Shown here: one piece after another, positions 23,940 through 32,482 of the stretch
Numbering within the stretch: position 1 is the first letter of the stretch
How the letters are laid out: every line of letters starts with the position of its first letter
NCBI GenBank assembly: GCA_902790015.1
Contig: CADAQF010000012.1
Span: 1-50,575, forward strand
Length of the DNA stretch: 50,575 nucleotides
Source: an uncultured Eubacteriales bacterium
Lineage (GTDB): Bacteria > Bacillota > Clostridia > Christensenellales > Aristaeellaceae
Reading direction: 5' to 3'
The notes under the pieces: model-generated
The model's database searches: none
What the model was told of the DNA's origin: nothing
What the model saw: the letters and a program-made list of their open reading frames with translations, nothing else
Program-made: the position numbers and the translations under genes

Positions 23940-24536
23940 ATGATGATGAAAAACAAGAACGCGGTGATACTGCTTTTTCTGGCGGCGCTGACGCTGCTCG
24001 TGCTGGGGCTGAGCCTGCTCGTCCCCAAGACCGCTCCGGTCATCGACCGGGACATTCAGGAGCTGGAGCTGGAGTTCACCCCTTCTTCCGCCCTGCCTGC
24101 GCACCGGCATGAGCGCTCGGGCGCGCTTTGCGCCCTGTTCGGCGCTGCCCACGCCCACGCCGAAGAGCCGTCATCTCCGGCCTCCCCCGCGCCGACGGCC
24201 ACCCCGCTGCCTCCGGACCAGGTGCGGGCCTATCTGATGATCACGGTGGGGCAGGTGACGTATTCCCCCATACCCCTCACCCAGGAAGGGGATTACACCA
24301 TCCGCCAGAAGGAGCTGGGCCGCGTCAACGTCATCCACGTGACGCCGGACAGCGTCACCATGGCCTCCTCCACCTGCGATAACCAGCTGTGCGTGGGCGA
24401 AGGCACGGTGACCCTGGACAACAAGGAGACCCGCATCCTGGGCGGATACATCATCTGCCTGCCCAACGAAGTGACGCTGGAACTGTATGCGGCAGAAGAG
24501 CTGCGGGCGCTGCAAAGCGGCGCCTCTTCCCGGTAA
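23940..24536 (+). CDS. NusG domain II-containing membrane protein
   Basis: A 198-residue protein with an N-terminal membrane anchor (ILLFLAALTLLVLGLSLLV), a Pro/Ser/Thr-rich linker (about 75-95, SSPASPAPTATPLPPDQ), and a C-terminal NusG-II-type beta domain: YTIRQKELGRVNVIHV, then SSTCDNQLCVGEGTV and GGYIICLPNEVTLEL. The Cys pair DNQLC and IICLPN is typical of the stand-alone family and may form a disulfide or hold a cofactor outside the cell. The gene beside it encodes a Gx transporter, the usual partner in Bacillota, where the pair often sits with FMN-transferase or polyprenyl synthase genes. Three ATG codons in a row at 23940; GAGGAG precedes the first by 8 bases. Confidence 0.82.
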   Translation: MMMKNKNAVILLFLAALTLLVLGLSLLVPKTAPVIDRDIQELELEFTPSSALPAHRHERSGALCALFGAAHAHAEEPSSPASPAPTATPLPPDQVRAYLMITVGQVTYSPIPLTQEGDYTIRQKELGRVNVIHVTPDSVTMASSTCDNQLCVGEGTVTLDNKETRILGGYIICLPNEVTLELYAAEELRALQSGASSR

Positions 24537-24546
24537 AGGAGCGGCC

Positions 24547-25074
24547 ATGAAACGAAACAGGAAAGGCCTCGCCACCCAGCATGTGGCCCTGAGCGGGCTG
24601 CTGCTGGCCATCATGCTGATACTGGGGTTCGTGGAATCCCTGCTGCCTCCGATCGTTCCCGTTCCTGGCATCAAGCTGGGCCTGAGCAACGGGGTGCTGC
24701 TTTTTTCGCTGTATCTGCTGAACATACCGGTCACCGTCGTGCTGATGGTGCTCAAGGTGCTTTTGAGCGCCCTGCTGTTCGGCAACGTCAACTCCATGAT
24801 GTTCGCTCTGTTCGGGGGCGTGCTGAGCCTGGCCGTCATGATCCCGCTCAGCCGGCCGAGGGATGTAAGCGTCATCGTCGTCAGCATGGCCGGCGCGGTG
24901 TTCCACAACGTAGGCCAGGTGCTGGCCGCCTTTGTGCTGATGCCCGAGGTGGCCCCCAGGACATTGCTTACCTATCTGGCGGTGCTGATGGCCGTGGGCC
25001 TGGCCACCGGCGCGCTGACCGGTCTGATGGCCGGGGAGGTCCTGAAACGCATGAAGGGTTTTGCCCGCCGGTAA
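24547..25074 (+). CDS. Gx transporter family membrane protein
   Basis: A 175-residue membrane protein with five hydrophobic segments and the family pattern ALSGLLLAIMLILGFVES, PVPGIKLGLSN and GALTGLMAGEVLKR. These proteins are often annotated as heptaprenyl diphosphate synthase component I but resemble ECF-type substrate-binding membrane subunits. The start is the ATG at 24547 with AAAGGAG 7 bases upstream, ten bases after the NusG-II gene. Its substrate is unknown; a flavin or isoprenoid link is suggested only by the usual neighbours of the family. A terminator follows. Confidence 0.82.
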   Translation: MKRNRKGLATQHVALSGLLLAIMLILGFVESLLPPIVPVPGIKLGLSNGVLLFSLYLLNIPVTVVLMVLKVLLSALLFGNVNSMMFALFGGVLSLAVMIPLSRPRDVSVIVVSMAGAVFHNVGQVLAAFVLMPEVAPRTLLTYLAVLMAVGLATGALTGLMAGEVLKRMKGFARR

Positions 25075-25115
25075 AGGCAGCCGTTTCCCCAATGGCTGAC
25101 ATACGAATGAAAAAG

Positions 25116-25144
25116 CGGAAGGATGAAAATATTCTTCCGTTTTT
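25116..25144 (+). terminator. Terminator after the Gx transporter gene
   Basis: CGGAAG (25116-25121) and CTTCCG (25134-25139) with a partly paired inner loop, followed by TTTTTCTTTT. It ends the 21571-25074 transcription unit before the xpt promoter. Confidence 0.85.
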
Positions 25145-25238
25145 CTTTTGCAGCCGTTTCTCGTACATTCATATACATGCACTCATATATCAAATATTTT
25201 TGCATATTTGCCGTCCGTTTCTGCGATTTTTGCCACCC

Positions 25239-25267
25239 TTGACTTTTCGCCTTTTATTCCGTATAAT
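25239..25267 (+). promoter_or_regulatory. Strong promoter of xpt
   Basis: TTGACT (25239-25244), a 17-base spacer and TATAAT (25262-25267): 5/6 and 6/6 matches. The leader of about 37 bases is too short for a purine riboswitch, and no GGTCTCTACC-like core is seen in 25075-25310. Confidence 0.85.
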
Positions 25268-25310
25268 ATTTTTGTTTTCCTGCTTAATGTTCGGTTTTTT
25301 GGAGGCCTGT

Positions 25311-25889
25311 ATGAAAGAGCTGGCGGAAGCCATCCGCACCTTTGGCCGCGGCATCGGTTCTGACATCGTCAAGGTGGATATGTTCCTGAACCACCGGATC
25401 GACACGGCCCTGCTTTTCAGCATGGGAAGGGCCCTGGCCGACCATTTTGCGCAAAAACGCCCCACGCTGGTCATGACCGTGGAGGCCAGCGGCATCGCCC
25501 TGGCCGTAGCCGCCGCCCATGCCCTGGGGGATCTGCCGGTGGTTTTCGCCAAGAAGTCCGCTGCGGTCAACCAGTCCCCGGAGATGGCGCAGGCGCCTGT
25601 TTATTCCTTCACCCATAAGTGCGAAAACGTCATCCGGGTGGACAAGCGCTATGTGCCCATCGGCAGCCGGGTGCTGATCGTGGATGATTTCCTGGCCGAC
25701 GGCAACGCCGTGCGCGGCATGATGGACATCGTTTCCCAGCTGGGCGGCCGGACCGTCGGCGTCGGCATCGGCATCGAAAAGGGCTTTCAGCGCGGCGGGC
25801 AGGCGCTGCGCGAACAGGGCGTGGATCTATTGAGTTTGGCAGTCGTCACCGGGATAGATGACGGGGTCATCGACCTGGCGGAGGACTGA
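25311..25889 (+). CDS. xpt: Xanthine phosphoribosyltransferase
   Basis: A 192-residue type I phosphoribosyltransferase that makes XMP from xanthine and PRPP in purine salvage. The PRPP-binding motif is VLIVDDFLADGNAVRGM (about residues 122-138). Xpt-specific parts include the start MKELAEAIRTFGRGIGSDIVKVDMFLNHRID and VVFAKKSA. Start ATG at 25311 with GGAGG five bases upstream. It is full length for the family (about 190). The next genes form a BMP-type nucleoside importer 52 bases downstream, so the block couples uptake to salvage. Confidence 0.92.
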   Translation: MKELAEAIRTFGRGIGSDIVKVDMFLNHRIDTALLFSMGRALADHFAQKRPTLVMTVEASGIALAVAAAHALGDLPVVFAKKSAAVNQSPEMAQAPVYSFTHKCENVIRVDKRYVPIGSRVLIVDDFLADGNAVRGMMDIVSQLGGRTVGVGIGIEKGFQRGGQALREQGVDLLSLAVVTGIDDGVIDLAED

Positions 25890-25941
25890 TCCAAATACAG
25901 CATCTAAACATCCCTACCTACACACAAAAGGAGAAGATCAA

Positions 25942-27150
25942 ATGAAGAAGATCGCTGCTGCGCTGCTGGCTCTGGTCCTGTGCCTGGGCTGCCTGACCTC
26001 TCTGGCCGCCGAACCCGTCGCCAAGGAAAACATCAAGCTCGGCGTCATCCTGCTGCACGACGAATTTTCCACCTATGACCTCAACTTCATCAACGGCGTC
26101 AACGAAGCCAAGGAAGCCCTGGGGCTGAGCGACGAGCAGGTCGTCATCATCCGCAACATCCCCGAATCCAACGAGTGCTACGAGACCGCGCTGGACCTGG
26201 TGGACGAAGGCTGCAACATCATCTTTGCCGACAGCTTCGGCCACGAGTCCTTCCTGCTGCAGGCCGCCAAGGAGCATCCTGAAGTGGAATTCGCCCACGC
26301 CACCGGCACCACCGCCCACACCGAAAACCTGCCCAACTTCCACAACGCCTTCGCTTCCATCTATGAAGGCCGTTATCTGGCGGGCGTCGCCGCCGGCATG
26401 AAGCTCAACGAGATCAAGGAAGCCGGCAAGCTCAAGGGCGAAACGCCCCTGATGGGCTATGTGGGCGCCTTCACCTATGCCGAGGTCATGTCCGGCTACA
26501 CCAGCTTCTACCTGGGCGCCAAGTCCGTCTGCCCCGATGTGCAGATGAAGGTCCAGTTCACCGGCTCCTGGTACGACGAGAAGGAAGAGAAGGCCGCCGC
26601 CGAGGCCCTGATCGCCCTGGGCTGCGACCTGATCAGCCAGCACGCGGACTCCATGGGCGCTCCCACCGCCTGTGAAAACGCCGGCATCCCCAACGTTTCC
26701 TACAACGGCTCCACCCTGGAAAGCTGCCCCAACACCTTCATCGTTTCCTCCCGCATCAACTGGGCGCCTTACTTTGAATACATGATCAACCAGAAGATGG
26801 CCGGCGAAGCCATCGACATCGACTGGACCGGCACCATCGCCACCGGCTCCGTCGTCCTGACCGACGTGAACGAGCAGGCCGCCGCCGCGGGCACCGCGGA
26901 AGCCATCGAGGCCGTGAAGGCTGAGTTCGCCGCCGGCACCCGTCACGTGTTCGACACCGCCGCCGAAAACTTCATCACCGTGGGCGGCGCTCCCTTGACC
27001 AGCTACATGGCCGACGTCGACACCGACGCCGCCTTCACCCCCGACACCGAAGCTGTGGCGGACGGCTACTTCCATGAGTCCGAATACCGCTCCGCTCCCT
27101 ACTTCGACGTCCGGATCGACGGCATCGAGCTGCTGAACCAGATGTTCTGA
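25942..27150 (+). CDS. BMP-family nucleoside-binding lipoprotein/exported protein
   Basis: A 402-residue extracellular substrate-binding protein of the BMP/Med family, which deliver nucleosides to ABC importers. A signal peptide covers the first 21 residues, with Cys residues in LCLGCLTS (a weak lipobox) and a possible alternative cleavage after LAA. Family features include IKLGVILLHDE, DLNFINGVNEAKEALG, NIIFADSFGHES, HNAFASIYEGRYLAGVAAGMK, GYVGAFTYAEVMSG and LGCDLISQHAD. Codon use is extremely biased towards C-ending codons, indicating high expression. Start ATG at 25942 after AAAGGAGAAG. Two hairpins after the stop separate it from the ATPase gene and may reduce downstream expression. Confidence 0.9.
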   Translation: MKKIAAALLALVLCLGCLTSLAAEPVAKENIKLGVILLHDEFSTYDLNFINGVNEAKEALGLSDEQVVIIRNIPESNECYETALDLVDEGCNIIFADSFGHESFLLQAAKEHPEVEFAHATGTTAHTENLPNFHNAFASIYEGRYLAGVAAGMKLNEIKEAGKLKGETPLMGYVGAFTYAEVMSGYTSFYLGAKSVCPDVQMKVQFTGSWYDEKEEKAAAEALIALGCDLISQHADSMGAPTACENAGIPNVSYNGSTLESCPNTFIVSSRINWAPYFEYMINQKMAGEAIDIDWTGTIATGSVVLTDVNEQAAAAGTAEAIEAVKAEFAAGTRHVFDTAAENFITVGGAPLTSYMADVDTDAAFTPDTEAVADGYFHESEYRSAPYFDVRIDGIELLNQMF

Positions 27151-27159
27151 CGCCTGATC

Positions 27160-27225
27160 CCGCATGGCCTTCCATGCGGCTGCCGGGCCGCTGCCTTCAT
27201 AGGGCGGCGGTCCGGCCCCTTTTTT
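27160..27225 (+). terminator. Double hairpin with T-run between BMP protein and ATPase genes
   Basis: First hairpin: CCGCATGG (27160-27167) and CCATGCGG (27172-27179). Second: an imperfect G+C-rich stem from about 27182 to 27219 (CCGGGCCGC... GTCCGG) followed by six Ts. Because the ATPase gene starts 30 bases later with no separate promoter seen, this is likely a partial terminator that lets the binding protein be made in excess over the membrane parts. Confidence 0.7.
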
Positions 27226-27254
27226 CATCATCGATCTCCCAAGGAGGCATATCC

Positions 27255-28958
27255 GTGGACAACCAGCTTGCGCTGCAGATGCGCGGCATCACCAAACGCT
27301 TTGGAAGCGTACTTGCCAACAACCACGTGGACCTGGACATTTACCGGGGAGAGATCCTCGCCGTTCTGGGTGAAAACGGCTGCGGCAAGACCACGCTGAT
27401 GAACATGATCGCCGGCATTTATTTTCCGGACGAGGGGCAGATACTGATAGACGGGCGCGAGGTGGTCATCCGTTCCCCCAAGGACGCCTTTGAGCACGGC
27501 ATCGGCATGATCCACCAGCATTTCAAGCTCGTGGACCTGTTTACCGCTGCGGAAAACATCGTACTGGGGGTACATGAGGAGGGCGCCTTCAGCCGCAGGG
27601 ACGTCAACGCCCGCGTGACGGCCATCGCCTCCAAATACGGCTTCAGCATTGACCCGGAAAAAAAGATCTACGATATGTCCGTGTCCGAAAAGCAGACCGT
27701 GGAGATCATCAAGGTGCTGTACCGCGGGGCCGATATACTGATCCTGGACGAGCCCACGGCCGTGCTCACCCCGCAGGAGATCGACCGGCTGTTCCAGGTG
27801 CTCAGAGTGATGAAGGCGGACGGCAAATCCATCGTCATCATCACCCACAAGCTCAACGAGGTGCTGGAGGTATCCGACCGGGTGGCCATCCTGCGCAAGG
27901 GCGAGCACATCGCCACCGTCAGCACCAGGGACACCAATGAATCCGAGCTAACCGAGATGATGGTCGGCAAGAAGGTGGATCTGGACATCCGCCGCAGCGA
28001 CCCCGTGGACGCGCAGCCCCGCCTGGTGGTCACCGGCCTCAACCTCTATGACGCCGAGGGCGTGCACGTCCTCAAGGATATATCCTTCACCGCCAACGGG
28101 AGCGAGATACTGGGCATCGCCGGCATCGCCGGCAGCGGACAGCGGGAACTGCTGGAATCCATCGCCGGCCTCCAGCCGCTTAAAAGCGGGGAGATCATAT
28201 TCCATAACCCCAAGAAAAACAAGCCCGTCACTTTCTTCCACAAAAGCCTGCGCCGCGTGGAAGAACTGGCCGGCCAGCATGCCTTCCACGACGCCGCGGG
28301 AAACCCCGTTTCCTTTGCGGGAATGAAAAAAAAGGACATCCAGAAGCTGGTGAACGACGGACAAGTCCTTTTCAACGAGGACGAGCTGATCAACCTGCGC
28401 GACAAGACCCCCCTGCAGATCCGCGAGCTGGGCGTCAGGCTTTCCTTTGTTCCGGAGGACCGGCTGGGCATGGGGCTGGTGGGCAGCATGGGCATCACCG
28501 ACAACATGATGCTCCGCTCCTACCGAAAAGGCCCCCATGGCCTGCTGGACCGCAAAAAGCCCAAGGCCCTGGCCGAGCGGATCATTGAGGAACTGCAGGT
28601 CGTGACCCCCGGCACGCAGACACCGGTCCGAAGGCTTTCCGGCGGCAACGTGCAGAAGGTGCTGGTCGGGCGGGAGATCGCCTTCACGCCCAAGGTGCTG
28701 ATGGCCGCCTATCCCGTCCGCGGGCTGGACATCAATTCGTCCTACACGATCTACCACCTGCTGACCAGGCAGAAGGAAACCGGCGTGGCCGTGCTGTTCG
28801 TAGGCGAGGATCTGGACGTGCTGCTGGCGTTGTGCGACCGCATACTGGTGATGAACTCCGGCGCCGTCAGCGGGATCGTGGACGCCCGCACGGCCACCAA
28901 GGAACAGCTGGGCCTGATGATGACCCGTACCGACCGGACGCGCAAGGAGGCGGTATAA
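27255..28958 (+). CDS. Nucleoside ABC transporter ATP-binding protein (two ATPase domains)
   Basis: A 567-residue double ATPase of the BMP/ribose class. Domain 1 (about 1-245) has Walker A GENGCGKTT (K45), signature MSVSEKQTVEI (degenerate), and Walker B ILILDEPTAVL. Domain 2 (about 255-560) has a degenerate Walker A (GIAGSGQREL, lacking GKT), signature LSGGNVQKV, and a degenerate Walker B (VLMAAYPVRGLD), the usual asymmetric pattern in this class. Between the domain-2 strands and FVPEDR there is an extra stretch of about 75 residues (about 316-390, charged, with KNKPVTFFHK and KKKDIQKLV), making it longer than the usual 510. GTG start at 27255, AAGGAGG seven bases upstream. It works with the two permeases that follow. 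Confidence 0.92.
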   Translation: MDNQLALQMRGITKRFGSVLANNHVDLDIYRGEILAVLGENGCGKTTLMNMIAGIYFPDEGQILIDGREVVIRSPKDAFEHGIGMIHQHFKLVDLFTAAENIVLGVHEEGAFSRRDVNARVTAIASKYGFSIDPEKKIYDMSVSEKQTVEIIKVLYRGADILILDEPTAVLTPQEIDRLFQVLRVMKADGKSIVIITHKLNEVLEVSDRVAILRKGEHIATVSTRDTNESELTEMMVGKKVDLDIRRSDPVDAQPRLVVTGLNLYDAEGVHVLKDISFTANGSEILGIAGIAGSGQRELLESIAGLQPLKSGEIIFHNPKKNKPVTFFHKSLRRVEELAGQHAFHDAAGNPVSFAGMKKKDIQKLVNDGQVLFNEDELINLRDKTPLQIRELGVRLSFVPEDRLGMGLVGSMGITDNMMLRSYRKGPHGLLDRKKPKALAERIIEELQVVTPGTQTPVRRLSGGNVQKVLVGREIAFTPKVLMAAYPVRGLDINSSYTIYHLLTRQKETGVAVLFVGEDLDVLLALCDRILVMNSGAVSGIVDARTATKEQLGLMMTRTDRTRKEAV

Positions 28959-28959
28959 A

Positions 28960-30078
28960 ATGACGGCAAATCATACTCCTCAGGTCCGGGAGCCGCTGGT
29001 GCACCTGAGCCGCCGCACGGAATTCAGTCCCCTGCGCGCCTGGGGCGTGCGCCTGGCGGCGCTCGTACTGGGGCTCATCGTCTGCGGGCTCGCCGCCTTC
29101 CTGCTGATCGAGAAGCTGCAGCAGAACCCCGGCCGCATCGGCGATTTTTACTACGCCTTCATCAAGGGCTCCTTCGGCACCAGCCGCAAGCTGTGGAAGA
29201 TGCTCAAGAACCTGTCGATCCTTCTGTGCATCGCCCTGGCGCTGACGCCGGCCTTCAGGATGCGCTTTTGGAATACCGGCGCCGAAGGGCAGACGCTGAT
29301 GGGCGTCCTGGGCGCCATCGCGGTGGACTTTTATTTCGGCGGCAAATGGCCCGAGGCCCTGCTCATCCCCGTGATGCTGCTGGCGGCCATTATCTTCGGC
29401 GGCGTCTGGGGGCTGATCCCCGCGCTGTTCAAGGCCCGCTTCAACACCAACGAGACGCTGTTCACGCTGATGATGAATTATGTGGCCACCTTCGTGGTTT
29501 CCTATTTCCTGGTCATCTGGGTGCCCAGCGGCTCTTCCTCCCTGGCCAAGCTCAAATACGGCAAGCTGCCCTCCGTGGTCAACGATTATTTCCTGATCAT
29601 CCTGATCGCGCTGCTGCTGACCATCGGCCTTTACATCTACCTGAACTATTCCAAGCACGGCTATGAGATCTCCGTGGTCGGCGAAAGCGTGCGGACGGCC
29701 CAGTACGTCGGCATCAGCGTCCCCAAGGTCATCCTCCGCACGATGCTGTTGAGCGGGATGCTGTGCGGGCTGACCGGGTTTCTGATAGGCTCCGGGCTCG
29801 ACCAGACCATCACCACCGAATCCGTCGGCGGGCAGGGCTTTACGGCCATCATGGTGGCCTGGATGGGCAATTTCAACCCCCTGATGATGATCCTGACCTC
29901 GGGGCTCATCCAGATCCTCAACCAGGGCGCCGCGCAGATCAGCCAGGACTTCAACGTTTCCGGCGCGCTGCCGGACGTCATCGTAGGCATCATGCTGTTC
30001 TTCGTCATCGGCTGCGAATTCTTCATCAACTACCAGCTGCATTTCCGCCGCGCGCAAAGCAAGGAGGCCGTCCGGTGA
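28960..30078 (+). CDS. Nucleoside ABC transporter permease 1
   Basis: A 372-residue permease of the BPD_transp_2 (branched-chain amino acid/ribose) type, with about nine membrane segments. The family motif region near the EAA-like loop reads ISVVGESVRTAQYVGISVPKVILRTMLLSGMLCGL. The stretch FWNTGAEGQTLMGVLGA is typical of the larger nucleoside permease subunit (YufP/NupP type). It begins one base after the ATPase stop with AAGGAGG upstream, and overlaps the next permease start (GTGA). Confidence 0.92.
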   Translation: MTANHTPQVREPLVHLSRRTEFSPLRAWGVRLAALVLGLIVCGLAAFLLIEKLQQNPGRIGDFYYAFIKGSFGTSRKLWKMLKNLSILLCIALALTPAFRMRFWNTGAEGQTLMGVLGAIAVDFYFGGKWPEALLIPVMLLAAIIFGGVWGLIPALFKARFNTNETLFTLMMNYVATFVVSYFLVIWVPSGSSSLAKLKYGKLPSVVNDYFLIILIALLLTIGLYIYLNYSKHGYEISVVGESVRTAQYVGISVPKVILRTMLLSGMLCGLTGFLIGSGLDQTITTESVGGQGFTAIMVAWMGNFNPLMMILTSGLIQILNQGAAQISQDFNVSGALPDVIVGIMLFFVIGCEFFINYQLHFRRAQSKEAVR

Positions 30079-31028
30079 ACATATGGCTTAACTTTCTGAT
30101 CGACTCCCTGGCCTTCGGGGCCACGTTCATGTACGGCTCCACCGGCGAGATACTGACCGAAAAGGCCGGGCATCTGAACCTGGGTATCCCCGGCATCATG
30201 TGCATGGGCGGGGCCGGCGGGTGTCTTATGCTGAACCTGGTCGGCGCGTCCTCCCTGCCTCCGTTTCTGATCGTAGTGCTGGGCATCCTTTCCTCAGCCG
30301 CGGCGGCCACGCTGATGGGGCTGATCTATTCCTTCCTGACCGTCACCCTGCGCGCCAACCAGAACGTGACCGGTCTGGCCCTGACCACCTTCGGCGTGGG
30401 GCTGATGAAGGTCATCATGAGCAAGCTCAACCCCTCCGTCTACCTGGTCACCCCCAAGGTCTATTACCGCTGGCCCTTTGCCGGCCGTCAGGACAGCCTG
30501 CAGTGCCTGGGCGTCATGTTTTTCCTGGGGCTTATCATCGCCGCGGCCGCAAGCTACGTCCTGTACAGGACCAAGATCGGCCTGCACCTTCGGGCCGTGG
30601 GCGAAAACCCCGCCACCGCGGACGCCGTGGGCATCAACGTCACCCGCTACAAGTACCTGACCACCTGCATCGGCTCCGGCATCGCCGGGCTGGGCGGCTT
30701 TTATTACGTGATCGACTACATGGCCTCCCAGGAAGCCTATCTGAGCCTGGAGGCGTTCGGCTGGCTCAGCATCGCGCTGGTGATATTCGCCCTGTGGCGT
30801 CCCCACCGCACGATCATAGGCTCCACTATATTCGGCTTTCTTTTTTCCTGCTCCAGCTTTATCACCAACCTTTCCTTCATTCAGGTGACCATGGCGCTGA
30901 AGCCCATCCTCAAGATGCTTCCCTACGTGTTCACCATCGTCGTGCTGATCGTTTCCAGCGTCCGAAACAAGCGGGAAAACCAGCCGCCCGAAAGCCTGGG
31001 CCTGCCCTATTTCAGGGAAAACCGCTGA
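30075..31028 (+). CDS. Nucleoside ABC transporter permease 2
   Basis: A 317-residue second permease (YufQ/NupQ type). It starts at the GTG at 30075, which overlaps the previous stop in GTGA; AAGGAGG lies eight bases upstream. Signatures: GSTGEILTEKAGHLNLGIPGIM, and the loop LHLRAVGENPATADAVGINVTRYKYL that contacts the ATPase. Eight membrane segments are expected. A strong terminator follows. Confidence 0.92.
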   Translation: MNIWLNFLIDSLAFGATFMYGSTGEILTEKAGHLNLGIPGIMCMGGAGGCLMLNLVGASSLPPFLIVVLGILSSAAAATLMGLIYSFLTVTLRANQNVTGLALTTFGVGLMKVIMSKLNPSVYLVTPKVYYRWPFAGRQDSLQCLGVMFFLGLIIAAAASYVLYRTKIGLHLRAVGENPATADAVGINVTRYKYLTTCIGSGIAGLGGFYYVIDYMASQEAYLSLEAFGWLSIALVIFALWRPHRTIIGSTIFGFLFSCSSFITNLSFIQVTMALKPILKMLPYVFTIVVLIVSSVRNKRENQPPESLGLPYFRENR

Positions 31029-31036
31029 AAACAGCG

Positions 31037-31081
31037 CCGCCTGCGATGCCCTCATCCAAAGGAGCATCGCAGGCGGTTTTT
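31037..31081 (+). terminator. Terminator of the nucleoside uptake operon
   Basis: CCGCCTGCGATGC (31037-31049) and GCATCGCAGGCGG (31064-31076), a perfect 13-bp stem, then TTTTTG and a second T-run. Confidence 0.93.
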
Positions 31082-31134
31082 GTTTTTGGCGCCCATTTCA
31101 GGGATCGGCGCTTGCGGATACTGATCTTGCCAGG

Positions 31135-31548
31135 TCAGCGGGACGAAAGCACATCGTCTATCATCCCGAACAGCTCTTCCTCCGTCTGATAAAAATACAC
31201 CTGGAAATACGGGTTGCCCCGCAGCATGGCGGAAAGATGGATCCCCTGCCGGCAGAAAATATGGACCGGCTTGCCCAGACGCTCGGCATACGCCATTTCA
31301 TAGCCCACGCCCAGCGAGGGACGCGAGCATTCGGCGATCACCAGGTCCGCCTCCCGAAGCCACGCGGTGTCCTGATCATATACGGCCTGTTCGTCCTCAA
31401 GGGTCCTTCCGGCGGTGGAATAGGAAAGATCCCCAATGTGCTTGGTCAGCACCTCGTCCGTTTCACTGATGCGGGCGATCAGCCGGTGATAAAGCTCCGC
31501 ATCCTGCCGGCCCCCGCTGATGGAGCCGGAAAAATAGATCTTCTTCAT
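31135..31548 (-). CDS. DNPH1/Rcl-like nucleotide N-glycosidase
   Basis: A 137-residue protein of the nucleoside 2-deoxyribosyltransferase superfamily. The N-terminal loop IYFSGSISGGR matches the phosphate-binding CGSIRGGR-type loop of 2'-deoxynucleoside 5'-phosphate N-hydrolases. The catalytic glutamate is E73 in ADLVIAECSRPSLGVGYE, a near-exact family signature. Members split deoxynucleoside monophosphates into base and deoxyribose 5-phosphate. It is the last gene of the long minus-strand run (gap of 22 bases to the AEC gene; AGGGAGA before its ATG). It also faces the nucleoside uptake operon across a terminator, so it may belong to salvage in function while being transcribed with the sugar-acid genes. 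Confidence 0.85.
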   Translation of the reverse strand: MKKIYFSGSISGGRQDAELYHRLIARISETDEVLTKHIGDLSYSTAGRTLEDEQAVYDQDTAWLREADLVIAECSRPSLGVGYEMAYAERLGKPVHIFCRQGIHLSAMLRGNPYFQVYFYQTEEELFGMIDDVLSSR

Positions 31549-31569
31549 TGTTTTCTCCCTGGCGGGGTC

Positions 31570-32478
31570 TCATCGTGTCACAATCAAGCTCCACAGGAAA
31601 ATGGCGGGGATGGAGCACAGGGTCGTGAATACCACCAGCCTGGTGGCGAAGGCGGGATCGCGGTCGTATTTGGCGCTCAGCATGCTGGTGGTGGCGCCCG
31701 CGGGCATGGCGGCCAGCAGCGTGCTCACGCCGCGCACGCTTTCGCTTACCGGCAGCGCCAGACAGATCAGGTACACCGCCAGCGGCATCAGCAAAAGCCT
31801 GTGCGCCGTGAAGCGGATGATCGTCCTGTCCACCAGGTGGTTTAGGTCGATCTCCCCCAGGATCATCCCGATCACCATCATGGAAAGCACCGTGTTGCAC
31901 CGGCCGATGGTCTGTATCGGCTCAAGCAGGAAGTCGGGCACGGCCCACCCTGCCGCCATCACGGCGATGCCCAAGGCGCACGCCACCACGCAGGGGTGGG
32001 TCACCACCTTCCTGACCGTGGCCTTTTTATCCGAAACGCCCGAATAGATGGCAAGCCCCTGAGACCACATCATGATGCGCTGGGGGATCAGATAGACGCT
32101 GGTCAGCATCAGCCCCGTCTGGCCGAACACTCCCTCCGCGATCGGGTTTCCCAGAAACCCCGCGTTGGAGCAGATCATGGCGTAGCCCAGGCTGCACCGC
32201 CTGTCCCTGTGTTCCCGGGGGAAGGCGAGCCTGGCGTACAGAAGCGAAAGCAGCTGAATGCCGGCTGATACCAGCAGCACAGCCAGGTATTCCCCCGCCG
32301 CAAGCTGCGCCCTCTGCCCCGCAAAGGACTGAAATATGTTGCACGGCAGCACGACATAAAGCACCAGGTCGGTCAGAAAGCCCTCCGCCTTTTTATCCGC
32401 CAGGCCGATCTTTCTAACCAGAAACCCGACGCCCATCAGCGCGAACAGGTTCCATTCAAGCGTCCACAGCTTACTCAT
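31570..32478 (-). CDS. AEC-family transporter (second copy)
   Basis: A 302-residue membrane protein of the auxin efflux carrier family, with about ten hydrophobic helices. Family features include LLYARLAFPRE, GYAMICSNAGFLGNPIAEGVFG, TGLMLTSVYLIPQRI and VIGMILGEIDLNHL. Bacterial members transport malate, malonate or other carboxylates. It lies four bases after the DUF362 gene (minus strand). A relative is encoded at 39913-40833 in the same operon. Direction and substrate are unknown; an organic acid from aldarate breakdown is plausible. Confidence 0.9.
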   Translation of the reverse strand: MSKLWTLEWNLFALMGVGFLVRKIGLADKKAEGFLTDLVLYVVLPCNIFQSFAGQRAQLAAGEYLAVLLVSAGIQLLSLLYARLAFPREHRDRRCSLGYAMICSNAGFLGNPIAEGVFGQTGLMLTSVYLIPQRIMMWSQGLAIYSGVSDKKATVRKVVTHPCVVACALGIAVMAAGWAVPDFLLEPIQTIGRCNTVLSMMVIGMILGEIDLNHLVDRTIIRFTAHRLLLMPLAVYLICLALPVSESVRGVSTLLAAMPAGATTSMLSAKYDRDPAFATRLVVFTTLCSIPAIFLWSLIVTR

Positions 32479-32482
32479 GGCG

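Noticed and set aside
25075..25310. Purine riboswitch ahead of xpt
   Set aside because: The promoter at 25239-25267 leaves only about 40 bases of leader, and no conserved purine aptamer core is present.
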